A program made the translations under genes and the position numbers. The notes beneath the pieces were generated by a model. That model was given only the letters and a program-made list of their open reading frames with translations, did no database searches and was not told the origin of the DNA. 45,642 nt of DNA from JAEUIT01 sp034439815 (GTDB lineage: Bacteria > Planctomycetota > Phycisphaerae > Phycisphaerales > SM1A02), in assembly GCA_034439815.1 (NCBI GenBank), contig JAWXBD010000064.1, positions 1 through 45,642 on the forward strand, in the 5' to 3' direction. This document shows, piece after piece, positions 35,319 to 43,704 of the stretch; within the stretch, counting starts at the first letter, position 1; each line of letters begins with the position of its first letter.

Positions 35319-36379
35319 TGGTCGCCGCGGAAACTCTCGCCGTCTCCCATGCCCACCGTGTCGCGACGTTCCTCGAACGGCACGGCGTGCTCGTGGCCTT
35401 TGCAGCGCTGTTCCTGTGGAACGCGGTCGTTGCCGACACCGCCGAAATCTTCCGCAACCCCGAGAACCTTCGCAACATCATCAATCAAAACGCGACGACC
35501 GGCATCGTCGCCATCGGCATGACCCTCGTGATCGTGGCGGGAGGCATCGACCTTTCGGTCGGCAGCATCATGGCGCTCGCCGGCGCGGTGGCGCTGCTCA
35601 CGGTGAACTATCTGCTGACTGCCGGTGAGGACGGCGTCGTCGCATGGAGCGAAGCGTTCGCCGTCATGGCGGGCGTGGGCACGGGGCTCGCGACCGGACT
35701 CGCCTGCGGGCTCATGAACGGGTTTCTCGTGACGGTCGGTCGGCTGCCGGCATTCATCGCGACTCTCGGCGGTCTCTCGGCCTACCGCTCGATCACGCTC
35801 GCCCTCGCGGACGGCGGCGAGATCCGCTCGGCCTCGGCCTCCGTCCTTTCGGCGATGGGGCGCGGCAGCGTGACGCTGGTTCCGGCGTCAGTGCTCGGTC
35901 CGGAGGCGCGGCCGATCACGGTGACGTGGAACATCCTCCTCTTCATCGCCATCGCGATCATCGGTCACATTCTGCTCACCCGTTCCCGCTTCGGCCGCCA
36001 TGTCATCGCCGTCGGCGGCAACGAGACCGCCGCACGCTACTCGGCCATTGCCGTCAACCGCGTGCGGCTCGCGACGTTCGTGATCGTCGGCCTTTGCTCG
36101 GCGATTGCCGGGCTGATGGCGACGGCGCGCATGAATTCCGTGTCCTCGTCCCAGCTCGGCAGCTTCATGGAACTCGATGCGATCGCCGCGGTGGTGATCG
36201 GCGGCACCAGCATGGCGGGCGGCCGCGGGCGCGTCTGGGGAACTGTCCTAGGTGTGATGATCCTCGCCATCATCAACAACATGCTCGTGTTCGCGGAGGT
36301 TTCTCCGTACTGGCATGGATCGGTCAAGGGTGTCATCATCATCCTCGCCGTCCTCATCCAGCGCGGCCGCCGCGCTTGA
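35315..36379 (+). CDS. Sugar ABC transporter permease, RbsC type
   Basis: 354 residues with about nine or ten membrane helices. Family signatures are NQNATTGIVAIGMTLVIVAG, GGIDLSVGSIMALAGAVAL, LACGLMNGFLVTVGRLPAFI, ATLGGLSAYRSITLALADGG, RFGRHVIAVGGNETAARYSA and AVVIGGTSMAGGRGRVWGTV. A ribosome binding site AAGGAAG precedes the ATG, and the start overlaps the ATPase stop (ATGA). Together with the ATPase and the binding protein it forms a carbohydrate import system. The exact sugar cannot be read from the sequence. Confidence 0.95.
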   Translation: MMVAAETLAVSHAHRVATFLERHGVLVAFAALFLWNAVVADTAEIFRNPENLRNIINQNATTGIVAIGMTLVIVAGGIDLSVGSIMALAGAVALLTVNYLLTAGEDGVVAWSEAFAVMAGVGTGLATGLACGLMNGFLVTVGRLPAFIATLGGLSAYRSITLALADGGEIRSASASVLSAMGRGSVTLVPASVLGPEARPITVTWNILLFIAIAIIGHILLTRSRFGRHVIAVGGNETAARYSAIAVNRVRLATFVIVGLCSAIAGLMATARMNSVSSSQLGSFMELDAIAAVVIGGTSMAGGRGRVWGTVLGVMILAIINNMLVFAEVSPYWHGSVKGVIIILAVLIQRGRRA

Positions 36380-36408
36380 GTGTTCCACGCACTTTCCGGA
36401 ATCCCATC

Positions 36409-37389
36409 ATGTCGATCTCCCGTCGTCAGACCATCGGTGCCTTGGCCGCTTCCGCCTTCGCTCTTCCGGCCGCGGCAGCGCAGTCGGGCGGCACGCCAAA
36501 GAAGGTCACGATGGGCGTGAGTGTCCCCGCCGCCGATCACGGCTGGACCGCGGGCGTCATCTGGTGGGCGAAGCGGGCGATGGCGCTGTATCCGCAAATC
36601 GACTGGGTGTTCTCGCCCGCGCAGAATCCGGAGAAGCAGGTCGCTGACATTGAAACGATGATGGCCCGCCGAGTCGACGGACTGGTGATCCTCGCAACGG
36701 AGAGTGCGCCGCTGACGCCGACGGCCAAGGCCGCGTCGCAGAGCGGCATTCTTGTCGTGAACGTCGACCGCGGATTTCTGGAGCCGGTTGCTGACATCTT
36801 CATCGAAGGCGACAACAAGGCGTTCGGTCGCAAGTCCGCGCAGTTCATCGTTGATGAACTGAAGAAGCGTTCGGGCGGCAAAGGCAAGGTCATCGTCCTC
36901 GAAGGCATTCCGTGCACGGTGAACACGGACCGTGTGACGGCGGGTCTCGAAGTGTTCAAGGCGAACGGGATCGAGGTCGTCGGTCAGGCGAGCGGACAAT
37001 GGAGCCGGCAGAAGGCGCTGGAAGTGACTGAGACGCTGCTCGTCAAGAATCCGAAGATCGACGTGATCTGGGCGTCCGATGACGACATGGCGCTCGGTGC
37101 CGAACAGGCGATCCGCGAGGCCGGCCGCGAGAAGCAGATCTGGATTCTCGGCGGCGCGGGCATGAAGGACATCGTGAAGCGCGTGCGCGACAAGGACCCC
37201 ATGTATCCCGCGGACATCACCTATCCGCCGTCGATGATCGCCACCGGCATCCAGCTCGCAGTCGGCGTGCTGCGCGACGGCGAGCGGAAGAAAGTGCTCG
37301 AGTTCATGCCCAAGCACATGATGATCGACGTCGAGCTGATCACGCCGGCGAATGCGGCGCAGTATTACTTTGAGCAGAGCGTGTATTGA
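36409..37389 (+). CDS. Sugar ABC transporter substrate-binding protein, Tat-type signal
   Basis: 326 residues. The N-terminus MSISRRQTIGALAASAFALP has a twin-arginine-like motif (SRRQTIG) followed by a hydrophobic stretch and AAAA cleavage region, so folded export through Tat is likely. The mature protein has the periplasmic-binding type 1 fold (RbsB family): GVSVPAADHGWTAGVIWWAK, PEKQVADIETMMARRVDGLV, GDNKAFGRKSAQF, VIVLEGIPCTVNTDRVTAG and VIWASDDDMALGAEQAIREA. The Asn-Asp-Arg-type contacts (NTDRVTAG, DDDMALGA) fit sugar binding. It follows the permease by 29 bases. Confidence 0.93.
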   Translation: MSISRRQTIGALAASAFALPAAAAQSGGTPKKVTMGVSVPAADHGWTAGVIWWAKRAMALYPQIDWVFSPAQNPEKQVADIETMMARRVDGLVILATESAPLTPTAKAASQSGILVVNVDRGFLEPVADIFIEGDNKAFGRKSAQFIVDELKKRSGGKGKVIVLEGIPCTVNTDRVTAGLEVFKANGIEVVGQASGQWSRQKALEVTETLLVKNPKIDVIWASDDDMALGAEQAIREAGREKQIWILGGAGMKDIVKRVRDKDPMYPADITYPPSMIATGIQLAVGVLRDGERKKVLEFMPKHMMIDVELITPANAAQYYFEQSVY

Positions 37390-37424
37390 CGGCTGAGTTC
37401 CAGGATCTTCCGAGATCGATCGGA

Positions 37425-38059
37425 GTGTCCGTTCTCTGCTGGATCTCGCTCGACGTCGCGGCGCACGCCGACGTGACGAAGAAGGAGTATGCCCACGCTC
37501 AGAGCGGCGGCAAAGTGATCGCGATCGAGCAGCAGACGGACGGCGCGGGCGTGCTGAAAGAGTGGGATCCCGTCACCGGACAGGCGTCGGCTTCGGCGGA
37601 CCCGCGGTCTCGATCATCACGGATCCGTCGCTCGTCGATCCGAAGGGACTCGCCTTCGATGATGCCGGGCACCTGTTCGTGTCGACATTCAATGGCGGCA
37701 ATCGTGCCATCATGGAACTCGAGAACATCAAAGGCGAGTGGGCGCCGCGCGCGGGGAGCGTCTTCACCGGGCTGCCGAGCGGGGATCGGTGCGACATCAC
37801 ACGGAGCCGGTCGAACTTCGATCCGGAAACCAGCGAACCGTTCGCACCCAACATGGATCCGTCGGAGATCCTCGTCAGCATTGGGCACGGATTGTGCGAC
37901 ACCGATCTGGACGGGTCCGACAGTGTCGACGGCGCGGATCTCGCCATCCTGCTCGGAAGCTGGGGCACGAACGCGACGCTCGCAGACATCGATCACAACG
38001 GCGTGATCGACGCCGCCGATCTCGCGGCGCTGCTCGGCGCGTGGGGCGCGTGTCCGTGA
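37425..38059 (+). pseudogene. Dockerin-tagged protein with one frameshift
   Basis: A likely GTG start at 37425 leads to a short hydrophobic stretch (SVLCWISLDVAAHA) and then ADVTKKEYAHAQSGGKVIAI. Near 37583 the frame breaks after EWDPVTGQ; one extra G in CAGGCGTC restores GVGFGGPAVSIITDPSLVDP, then KGLAFDDAGHLFVSTFNGG. The last pattern resembles NHL/PQQ-type propeller strands. Two dockerin-like repeats end it: DTDLDGSDSVDGADLAILLG and DIDHNGVIDAADLAALLGAW. About 211 residues if repaired. It follows the sugar transporter by 35 bases and could be cotranscribed. The break may be an assembly error, in which case the gene is intact. Confidence 0.7.
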
Positions 38060-38097
38060 TCGCGATGGACACTCCGCCGGCGACGACCAAAGCGGGC

Positions 38098-39789
38098 TTA
38101 GCAGTCTCGTGCGCGGGATACCAGGCGATCGCTGGCCTGCTCGAGAATCGCTCTCGCGACCTGTTCCGGGTTATATCCCGCCGTGAGGAGCACGCATGGC
38201 TTTCCTGCGGCATCGGCGGCAGCTCTGGCCTCCGCCGCGTACAGGTGGCCCGTCAGCTTGATGATGACCAGCACCAGCGCCGTGTCACGACGCTGGATCG
38301 CCGTACGCATCGGGGACGCGGAGCCGTGCTCTACAAGCGAAATCCAGTCGGCATCCGCCAACTCGAATGCCGCGTTGAAACGTGAGATCGCCGCCGGATT
38401 CGGTTCGCCGCCGACGATCACCATCCGTTGTCCGCGCACGCGGTCCCGCACGTCGAGCACCAGCTGGCTCCACTCCCGCGGCTCGACCGAAGCCGACGTG
38501 TTCTCCTCCTTGGCCGTCCTTTCTGCGAGGAGCCGCGCGCGGCCAATGATCGCGGCGACCTGACCTGCCGCGGGCGACTGGGCGGAGTCGGAGGCAGCCG
38601 CACGGTGACCAAGCGCCTCGGTGATCCGGCGATCCGTCTCTGGCACGTTCATTGTGGCGAGCAGCGCGACTGCTGCGGCGATCTTGTCCCAGTGCTCTGA
38701 TGTCTCGGCTTCGGCGCATTTGATGATCCGTCCCGCGTGATATCTGATCTGGCTGAGCGACCGCGCGATCCCGCTCGCCCTCCTGATGCGAGCGTCGATC
38801 TGCACATTGAACTCCCCGATGCGCCGCCGGAGCCCGGCGGCCACGCCAGGATCTGCGGGATCATCGGCGGTCATGTGACGACTGATATAGATGCGGCGCG
38901 AACTCGTGGCGTGCTTGAGCCACATGTGCACATCAGCCTGATCGTGGTCATTCCCCGCGAGCCAAGTGTCGCCCAGAGCGGCGCGAAGCGCCGAGTTCGC
39001 TTCCGCCAGCAGGTAGATCGCATCCTCTTCATCGGACGCTGTTGCCGCACCGGCGCCCTCGTCGATTTTGCCCATCAGCGCCACCGCATCAGCATGCGCA
39101 TCGTAGTTCTCGGCGATCTGGGCAAGATTGGCGTCATCGGGCGGCGTGCGCTCGCGCCAGTACACCCACAGAAAGCAGTTCGCCATCGACTTGGCGTCGG
39201 CGATCATCTCATTCATTCTGCGTCGAGTGTCGTGCTCAATGTCGGGAACGGCGGCACCGGCCCGCCGTTCGATGAACAGTCGACACGAAGCGGCCTTCAG
39301 GCGGCACCGGCGTTCCACAAGGTGCAGATCCGGTTCGCGTCGATGGAGCGATGTCGCGGAAGTCTCGGCGTGGCGCGCGGGCGACCACCCCAGTGCCGAC
39401 TGCTGCGCCCGCGCGAGTTCTTCCGTCGTTCCTGAAAGCGGGACGTGGACAAATGCATCACCAAGTCTCAAAGGCACAAGTCTCGTCGACGCCGGCGCTG
39501 ACGAAGCGAACGGTTCCGGTTGGGGCGGATCCGCCTGTGGGATGTCAACGCTCGTCGCAAACTCCGGCGCATTCGAAGCGTACGAGGCGATCTCATGGAC
39601 CGTGTCATCGGTCCGCCCTTCCTCGTCGGGACCCTGCGCAGCGGTTCCAGAAGCTGCGCGGGCTGCTTCATCGCAGAGCAGCCTTCCGATCAGCGCGACC
39701 ATCTGCCGCAGCGGTTCGGACCGCTGAAGCTGGGGACGAATGACGCGCATCACTGCATCGGCCAGTTGATGAAGTTCGGAGTCATTCAT
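38098..39789 (-). CDS. Unknown protein with DUF2325-like C-terminal domain
   Basis: 563 residues from the ATG at 39789 (MNDSELHQLADAVMRVIRPQ). The N-terminal 160 residues are partly disordered (PQADPPQPEPFASSAPAS). The middle 300 residues are helical (RRMNEMIADAKSMANCFLWV, EEDAIYLLAEANSALRAALG, RIGEFNVQIDARIRRASGIA). The last about 95 residues (MVIVGGEPNPAAISRFNAAF; LVLVIIKLTGHLYAAEARAA; GKPCVLLTAGYNPEQVARAI) show the pattern of DUF2325: a Rossmann-like fold starting with VGG and ending with KPCV(L)L plus a final helix. No signal or membrane segment. It lies 69 bases after the DUF2071 gene on the same strand. The function is unknown. Confidence 0.65.
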   Translation of the reverse strand: MNDSELHQLADAVMRVIRPQLQRSEPLRQMVALIGRLLCDEAARAASGTAAQGPDEEGRTDDTVHEIASYASNAPEFATSVDIPQADPPQPEPFASSAPASTRLVPLRLGDAFVHVPLSGTTEELARAQQSALGWSPARHAETSATSLHRREPDLHLVERRCRLKAASCRLFIERRAGAAVPDIEHDTRRRMNEMIADAKSMANCFLWVYWRERTPPDDANLAQIAENYDAHADAVALMGKIDEGAGAATASDEEDAIYLLAEANSALRAALGDTWLAGNDHDQADVHMWLKHATSSRRIYISRHMTADDPADPGVAAGLRRRIGEFNVQIDARIRRASGIARSLSQIRYHAGRIIKCAEAETSEHWDKIAAAVALLATMNVPETDRRITEALGHRAAASDSAQSPAAGQVAAIIGRARLLAERTAKEENTSASVEPREWSQLVLDVRDRVRGQRMVIVGGEPNPAAISRFNAAFELADADWISLVEHGSASPMRTAIQRRDTALVLVIIKLTGHLYAAEARAAADAAGKPCVLLTAGYNPEQVARAILEQASDRLVSRARDC

Positions 39790-39858
39790 GGCGTCGTCTT
39801 GACAGCGTACGGCAATCACACGGGCGGACGTATCGCCGCTCGCCTCGTTCACTGCCCG

Positions 39859-40590
39859 TTACCCACTCCTGACCAGATTCCACCCCTCGACATCCACACC
39901 ATCACTGCACATCGCGTGGGGTGCGCCCTCCGGCTCGACGCCGGCGGCGCGGATGAGCGAGTCATCCAGCTGCGTGATCGTCGCTGCGCACAGCGGCCAG
40001 TGCTGATGATGCACGCGGCCCCGTTCGATGCCGCCGAAGCGGCGCGTGAACAGCCAGTAGCGCTCGCTGAGAAAGTATTCGAGCGAGCCAGGCTGCGCGA
40101 GTGGCATCGCCCGGCCGACCTCCCACGTGACGTGCGTATGCGCCGGCGGATGCGACGGCAGCCGACGGCGGGTCAGGCGGTAATCGATCGTGTCGCCGCG
40201 CCGCTCCACGGCAAACCTGCTCCACATGTACGGGAGCCGCCACAGCGCGCGTGCTCCGAGCACGGGCAGCAGCCGTTCCGCGTCGAGCGAGAAGAACCAG
40301 ACGCCGACCGCGCCTGCGTGCTTGGCGTATGTCCTGACGTTGCATTCCTGGAAGTGACTCAGCGACCCCAGCTTCGGAACTCCGCGGAAGCGCGTGTTCA
40401 TCATGGTGAAAGGAACAAGTCCGATCCATGCGCTGCCGTCGAAGCAGTCCAGTTCGAGCTCGCGTGGTATCAGGCGCCGCATGTGATCGGCGGGGACGCG
40501 CCAATGCAGAAAAAGCAGGTCGTGCCATCGCATGTGGATGGCGGGCGGACGATCATGAATGCGATGAAGCGTTGCAGCGTCGGAAGGCAT
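39859..40590 (-). CDS. DUF2071 (YqjF-like) protein
   Basis: 243 residues. The family motif MRWHDLLFLHWRVPADHMRR is at residues 20-39, followed by LIPRELELDCFDGSAWIGLV, PFTMMNTRFRGVPKLGSLSH, FQECNVRTYAKHAGAVGVWF and FSLDAERLLPVLGARALWRL. The family resembles acetoacetate decarboxylase-like barrels, but its activity is not established. It is divergent from the M14 lipoprotein gene: their start codons are only 21 bases apart, so promoters must lie inside the opposite gene. The shorter start at 40533 (MRWHD) would give more room. Confidence 0.9.
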   Translation of the reverse strand: MPSDAATLHRIHDRPPAIHMRWHDLLFLHWRVPADHMRRLIPRELELDCFDGSAWIGLVPFTMMNTRFRGVPKLGSLSHFQECNVRTYAKHAGAVGVWFFSLDAERLLPVLGARALWRLPYMWSRFAVERRGDTIDYRLTRRRLPSHPPAHTHVTWEVGRAMPLAQPGSLEYFLSERYWLFTRRFGGIERGRVHHQHWPLCAATITQLDDSLIRAAGVEPEGAPHAMCSDGVDVEGWNLVRSG

Positions 40591-40611
40591 CGAGCCGAAA
40601 TCGTACCCAGC

Positions 40612-41403
40612 ATGACTCGAGGCAGTCTCCTCGGCGCGCTGTGGCTGATCACGCTTGCGTGCGTTCTGTGCGCGTGCGCGTCACCCCCGATCGCCCGAGA
40701 CGCTGCGCACCGCTCCATCGCCGGCTGGCGGGCGATCGGAGTGTCGGTCGAAGGCCGGTCGATTGATGCGATCACCGTCGGCTACGGAACGCGCCGGATG
40801 CTGCTGATCGGCGGCATTCACGGCGACGAGCGCGAAGGACTGACCGCTGTCGACCGGGCCGTCGAGATCGCGCACGCGCACGGCCACTCCTGGACGACGA
40901 CAATCGTGCGCGACATGAATCCGGACGGCACAGCACGCGGCACGCGCACGAACGCGCGCGGCATCGATCTCAATCGCAACTGGCCCGCCGGCAACTTCAA
41001 GCCGGGCCGCGCCCGCGGCGCGCGGCCGCTGTGCGAGCCCGAGACATCGGCCGTCCACGCGCTTATCGAGGAAATGCGCCCGTCGATTGTGGTCGTCTTC
41101 CACTCGATGCGCAGCGGGCCACTCGTGAACTTCGATGGTCCGGCGCGAGACTACGCCGACGCATTTGCCCGCGCCGCTTCACACGACGGAACAACGTGGC
41201 GCGTGGAACCGAGCATGGGATACCCGACGCCTGGTTCGCTCGGCTCCTGGATCGGCATCGATCAGTCACTGCCGATCCTGACCATCGAGTTCCGCCGCGG
41301 CGCTCGTGATGTCACCGACGAGACAGAACGCGCGCTGCAGGCGATCTACGCCACGGCACTTCGAGAGAACCCGCTCAGCTCCACGCGCCGAGCAGAACGC
41401 TGA
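40612..41403 (+). CDS. M14-family (MpaA-like) peptidase lipoprotein
   Basis: 263 residues. The N-terminus MTRGSLLGALWLITLACVLC ends in a lipobox-like L-C-A-C, so lipid anchoring in the envelope is likely. M14 landmarks are present: GGIHGDEREG (zinc His and Glu), DMNPDG, GIDLNRNWPAGNF, VVVFHSMRSGPLVNFDGPA (third zinc ligand His) and LTIEFRRGARD (catalytic Glu). The layout and short length resemble murein-peptide amidase MpaA, which cleaves gamma-D-Glu-diaminopimelate bonds. Its 3' end overlaps the convergent subtilisin gene by 29 bases. Confidence 0.88.
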   Translation: MTRGSLLGALWLITLACVLCACASPPIARDAAHRSIAGWRAIGVSVEGRSIDAITVGYGTRRMLLIGGIHGDEREGLTAVDRAVEIAHAHGHSWTTTIVRDMNPDGTARGTRTNARGIDLNRNWPAGNFKPGRARGARPLCEPETSAVHALIEEMRPSIVVVFHSMRSGPLVNFDGPARDYADAFARAASHDGTTWRVEPSMGYPTPGSLGSWIGIDQSLPILTIEFRRGARDVTDETERALQAIYATALRENPLSSTRRAER

Positions 41404-42928
41404 GATCGAGAGCATCGATCTGACAGTCGCCATTCAGGTCGCTCGGACACGCCGCACAATCGCTGCAGGTTCCCCACGCACCGAGCAGGATCGCGAGGTC
41501 CGCGCTGTCAACACTCGCATCGAGATTGATATCGCCGATGCTCCTGCCCACACCGGCCGCCGCATCCGCCTGCACGATGCCGTAGCCGCGGATAAAGAGA
41601 GGATCGGGCATCCCGGTGATCACCAGGTCCGTGGCCGTCGCGAAGAGCGCCCCGCGGAGTGCTCCGACCCTGAATTCGGGTCGCGCCTGCAGAATGCACG
41701 CGGCGGCGCCTGCAATGATCGGTGCTGAGAAACTTGTGCCGTTCACGCTCGACAGCCCCGTCGGATCGGTCGAATGAATCGTGGCCGTCTCAACGCCGCG
41801 CGCCAGCAGCTCCGGCTTGACTCGACCGTCCGCGGTCGGGCCGTCTGATGAGAAGTCCGCGATGTCACCGGCAGCATCGACCGCGCCACATGCGATCACG
41901 TCGAATGCATCGGCCGGTGCTCCGAGGTGATGCGTCGAGGGATCATCGTCATGACCTCCGTTGCCGCCCGACGTGACGCAGACAAGTCCGAGCGATGTCG
42001 CGATGTTCACCGCGATCGTCGTGACAGCCGTCGCGCCATCGAAGTCCTCCGGGTCGTACCAGTCGTTGTATCCCAGTGATGACGTTGCGAGGTCGGCGCC
42101 CTGCGCCTCGATGAATTCGAGTCCGGCAACGTAGTAGTCTTCCTCGATCTTCGTCTCCGATCCGACCACTTCCGTCTTCGCGAGCACGTACGACGCTTCG
42201 TAGGCCGCACCGACGAGCTGACCAGGCAGATATGCGGCGAGCACGCCGAGCGTCCACGTTCCATGCCGATGCTGGAACCATTCATCGCCGCGCTCGATGC
42301 CGGTGTTGGAATCGTTGTTGATGAAGTCCCACTCTGCAATCACTTCGAGCGGATGTTCGTCGCTGTGAAACGCTTCGTGCACGCGATTGAATCCTGTGTC
42401 GAGCACGCCGATCACGATGCCTGCACCGCGGAAGTCCCGCGCATGCAGCGCCAGCAGATCGGCCTGCGCGATCTGGTCGTAGGACGCGCCGTATGCGATG
42501 TCAGCGACTCCGCCTGTCGCACGTTCCGTTGGCGGCAGTCCCCGGCGTGCGGAGCGAACGGGCGCGACGTGGCGCACGAACGGAAGCGATTCCAGTGCAG
42601 CGCGCTGCGCCGGGTCGATCGCGACGCTCACGGCGTTGAGCCAGCGGCTCTCGAGACGGACCGTCCCGCCGAGCGCGGTGACGGCCGCCACACAGCCAGC
42701 ATCCACTGGCCGATCGTGGTCCCGTGGCACGGCTGGCGAGCCCATCCGTCGCTCCCGTCGCTCCCGTCGCTCCAAGGCGCGCGGTGTGACAAACGCGTCG
42801 GCGAAGGGACTCCGCTGCGCCGGACGGTCGTCAAAAAACACCCACAGGTGTGCGTGCTGCGGCCGGTGCTCACCTGGCGGAACGGCGAATGCCAGGAGGG
42901 ACGAACTGACGAGTGCCGTGAGCTGCAT
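41375..42928 (-). CDS. Subtilisin-like S8 protease with dockerin tag
   Basis: 517 residues. Signal peptide MQLTALVSSSLLAFAVPPG, then a propeptide region containing ALERRERRERRMGSP and LESRWLNAVSVAI. The S8 catalytic residues are all present: Asp177 (GVLDTGFN), His222 (HRHGTWTLG), Asn323 (TSGGNGG, oxyanion) and Ser399 (NGTSFSAP). The C-terminus has two dockerin-like repeats (DINLDASVDSADLAILLGAW and DLNGDCQIDALDLSVLLGAW) separated by a Cys-rich spacer (CSDCAAC). It is a secreted endopeptidase. The ATG at 42928 is preferred over 43000 because the signal peptide begins there. Confidence 0.95.
   Translation of the reverse strand: MQLTALVSSSLLAFAVPPGEHRPQHAHLWVFFDDRPAQRSPFADAFVTPRALERRERRERRMGSPAVPRDHDRPVDAGCVAAVTALGGTVRLESRWLNAVSVAIDPAQRAALESLPFVRHVAPVRSARRGLPPTERATGGVADIAYGASYDQIAQADLLALHARDFRGAGIVIGVLDTGFNRVHEAFHSDEHPLEVIAEWDFINNDSNTGIERGDEWFQHRHGTWTLGVLAAYLPGQLVGAAYEASYVLAKTEVVGSETKIEEDYYVAGLEFIEAQGADLATSSLGYNDWYDPEDFDGATAVTTIAVNIATSLGLVCVTSGGNGGHDDDPSTHHLGAPADAFDVIACGAVDAAGDIADFSSDGPTADGRVKPELLARGVETATIHSTDPTGLSSVNGTSFSAPIIAGAAACILQARPEFRVGALRGALFATATDLVITGMPDPLFIRGYGIVQADAAAGVGRSIGDINLDASVDSADLAILLGAWGTCSDCAACPSDLNGDCQIDALDLSVLLGAWS
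42747..42773. repeat. 9-bp tandem repeat, three perfect copies, in the protease propeptide
   Basis: cgtcgctcc occurs three times without error. In frame on the minus strand it encodes ERR-ERR-ERR, a highly basic/acidic strip before the mature protease. This could serve as a processing site. Confidence 0.85.
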
Positions 42929-43113
42929 ATCCCCATTGTGGCCGCGCGAACGGCCGTCGGTCGAGCCTCTCGCCCCCTTTGCACGAGATCGGGCCCCCAC
43001 GCGAGACTGCTCGCCACAGGCACACCATTCGCTAACCCTGAACCCTCTCCTCGACTTCGGCTCTCCTTTCTGGTTGCCTTCGAGCCTCGATCGGCCGATA
43101 CTCCTCGCTCGCC

Positions 43114-43587
43114 ATGCTCAGCCTTCGACCCTGCAACACCGCCCCTTTGCCCGTCGCTACAGCGATGGCGGTGGCGATGCTCGTGGCGATTGCCTCGACT
43201 TTGGCTGCGACGTCGCCCGCCACAGCGGCGGGCCCGGGCTCCGCGGCGCTCACCGATGGCAAGCTGCCAGGCGCGCTATCGGACGGGATTCGGGTTCCCT
43301 CGTCGCTGAAACTCTCGGGCCGAGCGCTCGCGAGCGTCCTTGCGACGGTCGCGGAACGGCTGGAGGAGGACTGGGCGACCAAGGCCGGCCGGCACACAGG
43401 TTTGTACTCAGGGCGACCCGCCGGCGATCTGGGCATCCCCTGCTTCGCGCACAGCGTCCGTCACGGTGTCGATCCGTCGGCGCGGATGCTCGTCGTCCGC
43501 ACGCTCGATGAACACGACGACCGATGCCGAGATGGCCGACGAACGGCGCATCGCCGCCTGCTGAATCTGCCGCCACCTCGCGCGTGA
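43114..43587 (+). CDS. Hypothetical exported protein upstream of secA
   Basis: 157 residues. The N-terminus has a hydrophobic stretch ending in Ala-x-Ala (VATAMAVAMLVAIASTLAAT, then SPATAAGPG), consistent with a signal peptide. The remainder (KLPGALSDGIRVPSSLKLSG, RALASVLATVAERLEEDWAT, HTGLYSGRPAGDLGIPCFAH) has no family I recognise. The last 30 residues (RCRDGRRTAHRRLLNLPPPR) look like out-of-frame sequence, so an undetected frameshift near 43510 is possible. A minus-strand reading was considered and is less plausible. Moderate confidence only. Confidence 0.45.
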   Translation: MLSLRPCNTAPLPVATAMAVAMLVAIASTLAATSPATAAGPGSAALTDGKLPGALSDGIRVPSSLKLSGRALASVLATVAERLEEDWATKAGRHTGLYSGRPAGDLGIPCFAHSVRHGVDPSARMLVVRTLDEHDDRCRDGRRTAHRRLLNLPPPRA

Positions 43588-43593
43588 ACGTGA

Positions 43594-43625
43594 TTCGCGT
43601 CACCGGGTCTTCGCGTCACCGGGTC
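43594..43625. repeat. 16-bp perfect tandem duplication upstream of secA
   Basis: ttcgcgtcaccgggtc occurs twice without a mismatch, followed by a partial third (accgg). Confidence 0.9.
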
Positions 43626-43682
43626 ACCGGCCGGCGCCTCAGCAGTGGTCCTCTCATTTCTGTTTCATTCCACATGTGATCG

Positions 43683-43704
43683 CGCGATCGATCTTCCGAT
43701 CGCG
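43683..43704. terminator. Perfect 8-bp inverted repeat upstream of secA
   Basis: CGCGATCG-atcttc-CGATCGCG followed by TTT. It lies 58 bases before the secA start and 95 bases after the preceding gene. It could be a short terminator, or a leader hairpin that affects secA expression. A further palindrome (gatcgcgcgatc, 43678-43689) overlaps it. Confidence 0.5.

Noticed and set aside
39520..40611. Upstream extension of the M14 lipoprotein frame
   Set aside because: It is antisense to the DUF2071 gene and part of the DUF2325-like gene, and would hide the lipoprotein signal that starts at 40612.
43032..43436. Minus-strand frame opposite the hypothetical exported protein
   Set aside because: It lacks any signal or motif, and the plus-strand frame has a reasonable signal peptide. 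Both are weak, so the plus-strand call is given low confidence.
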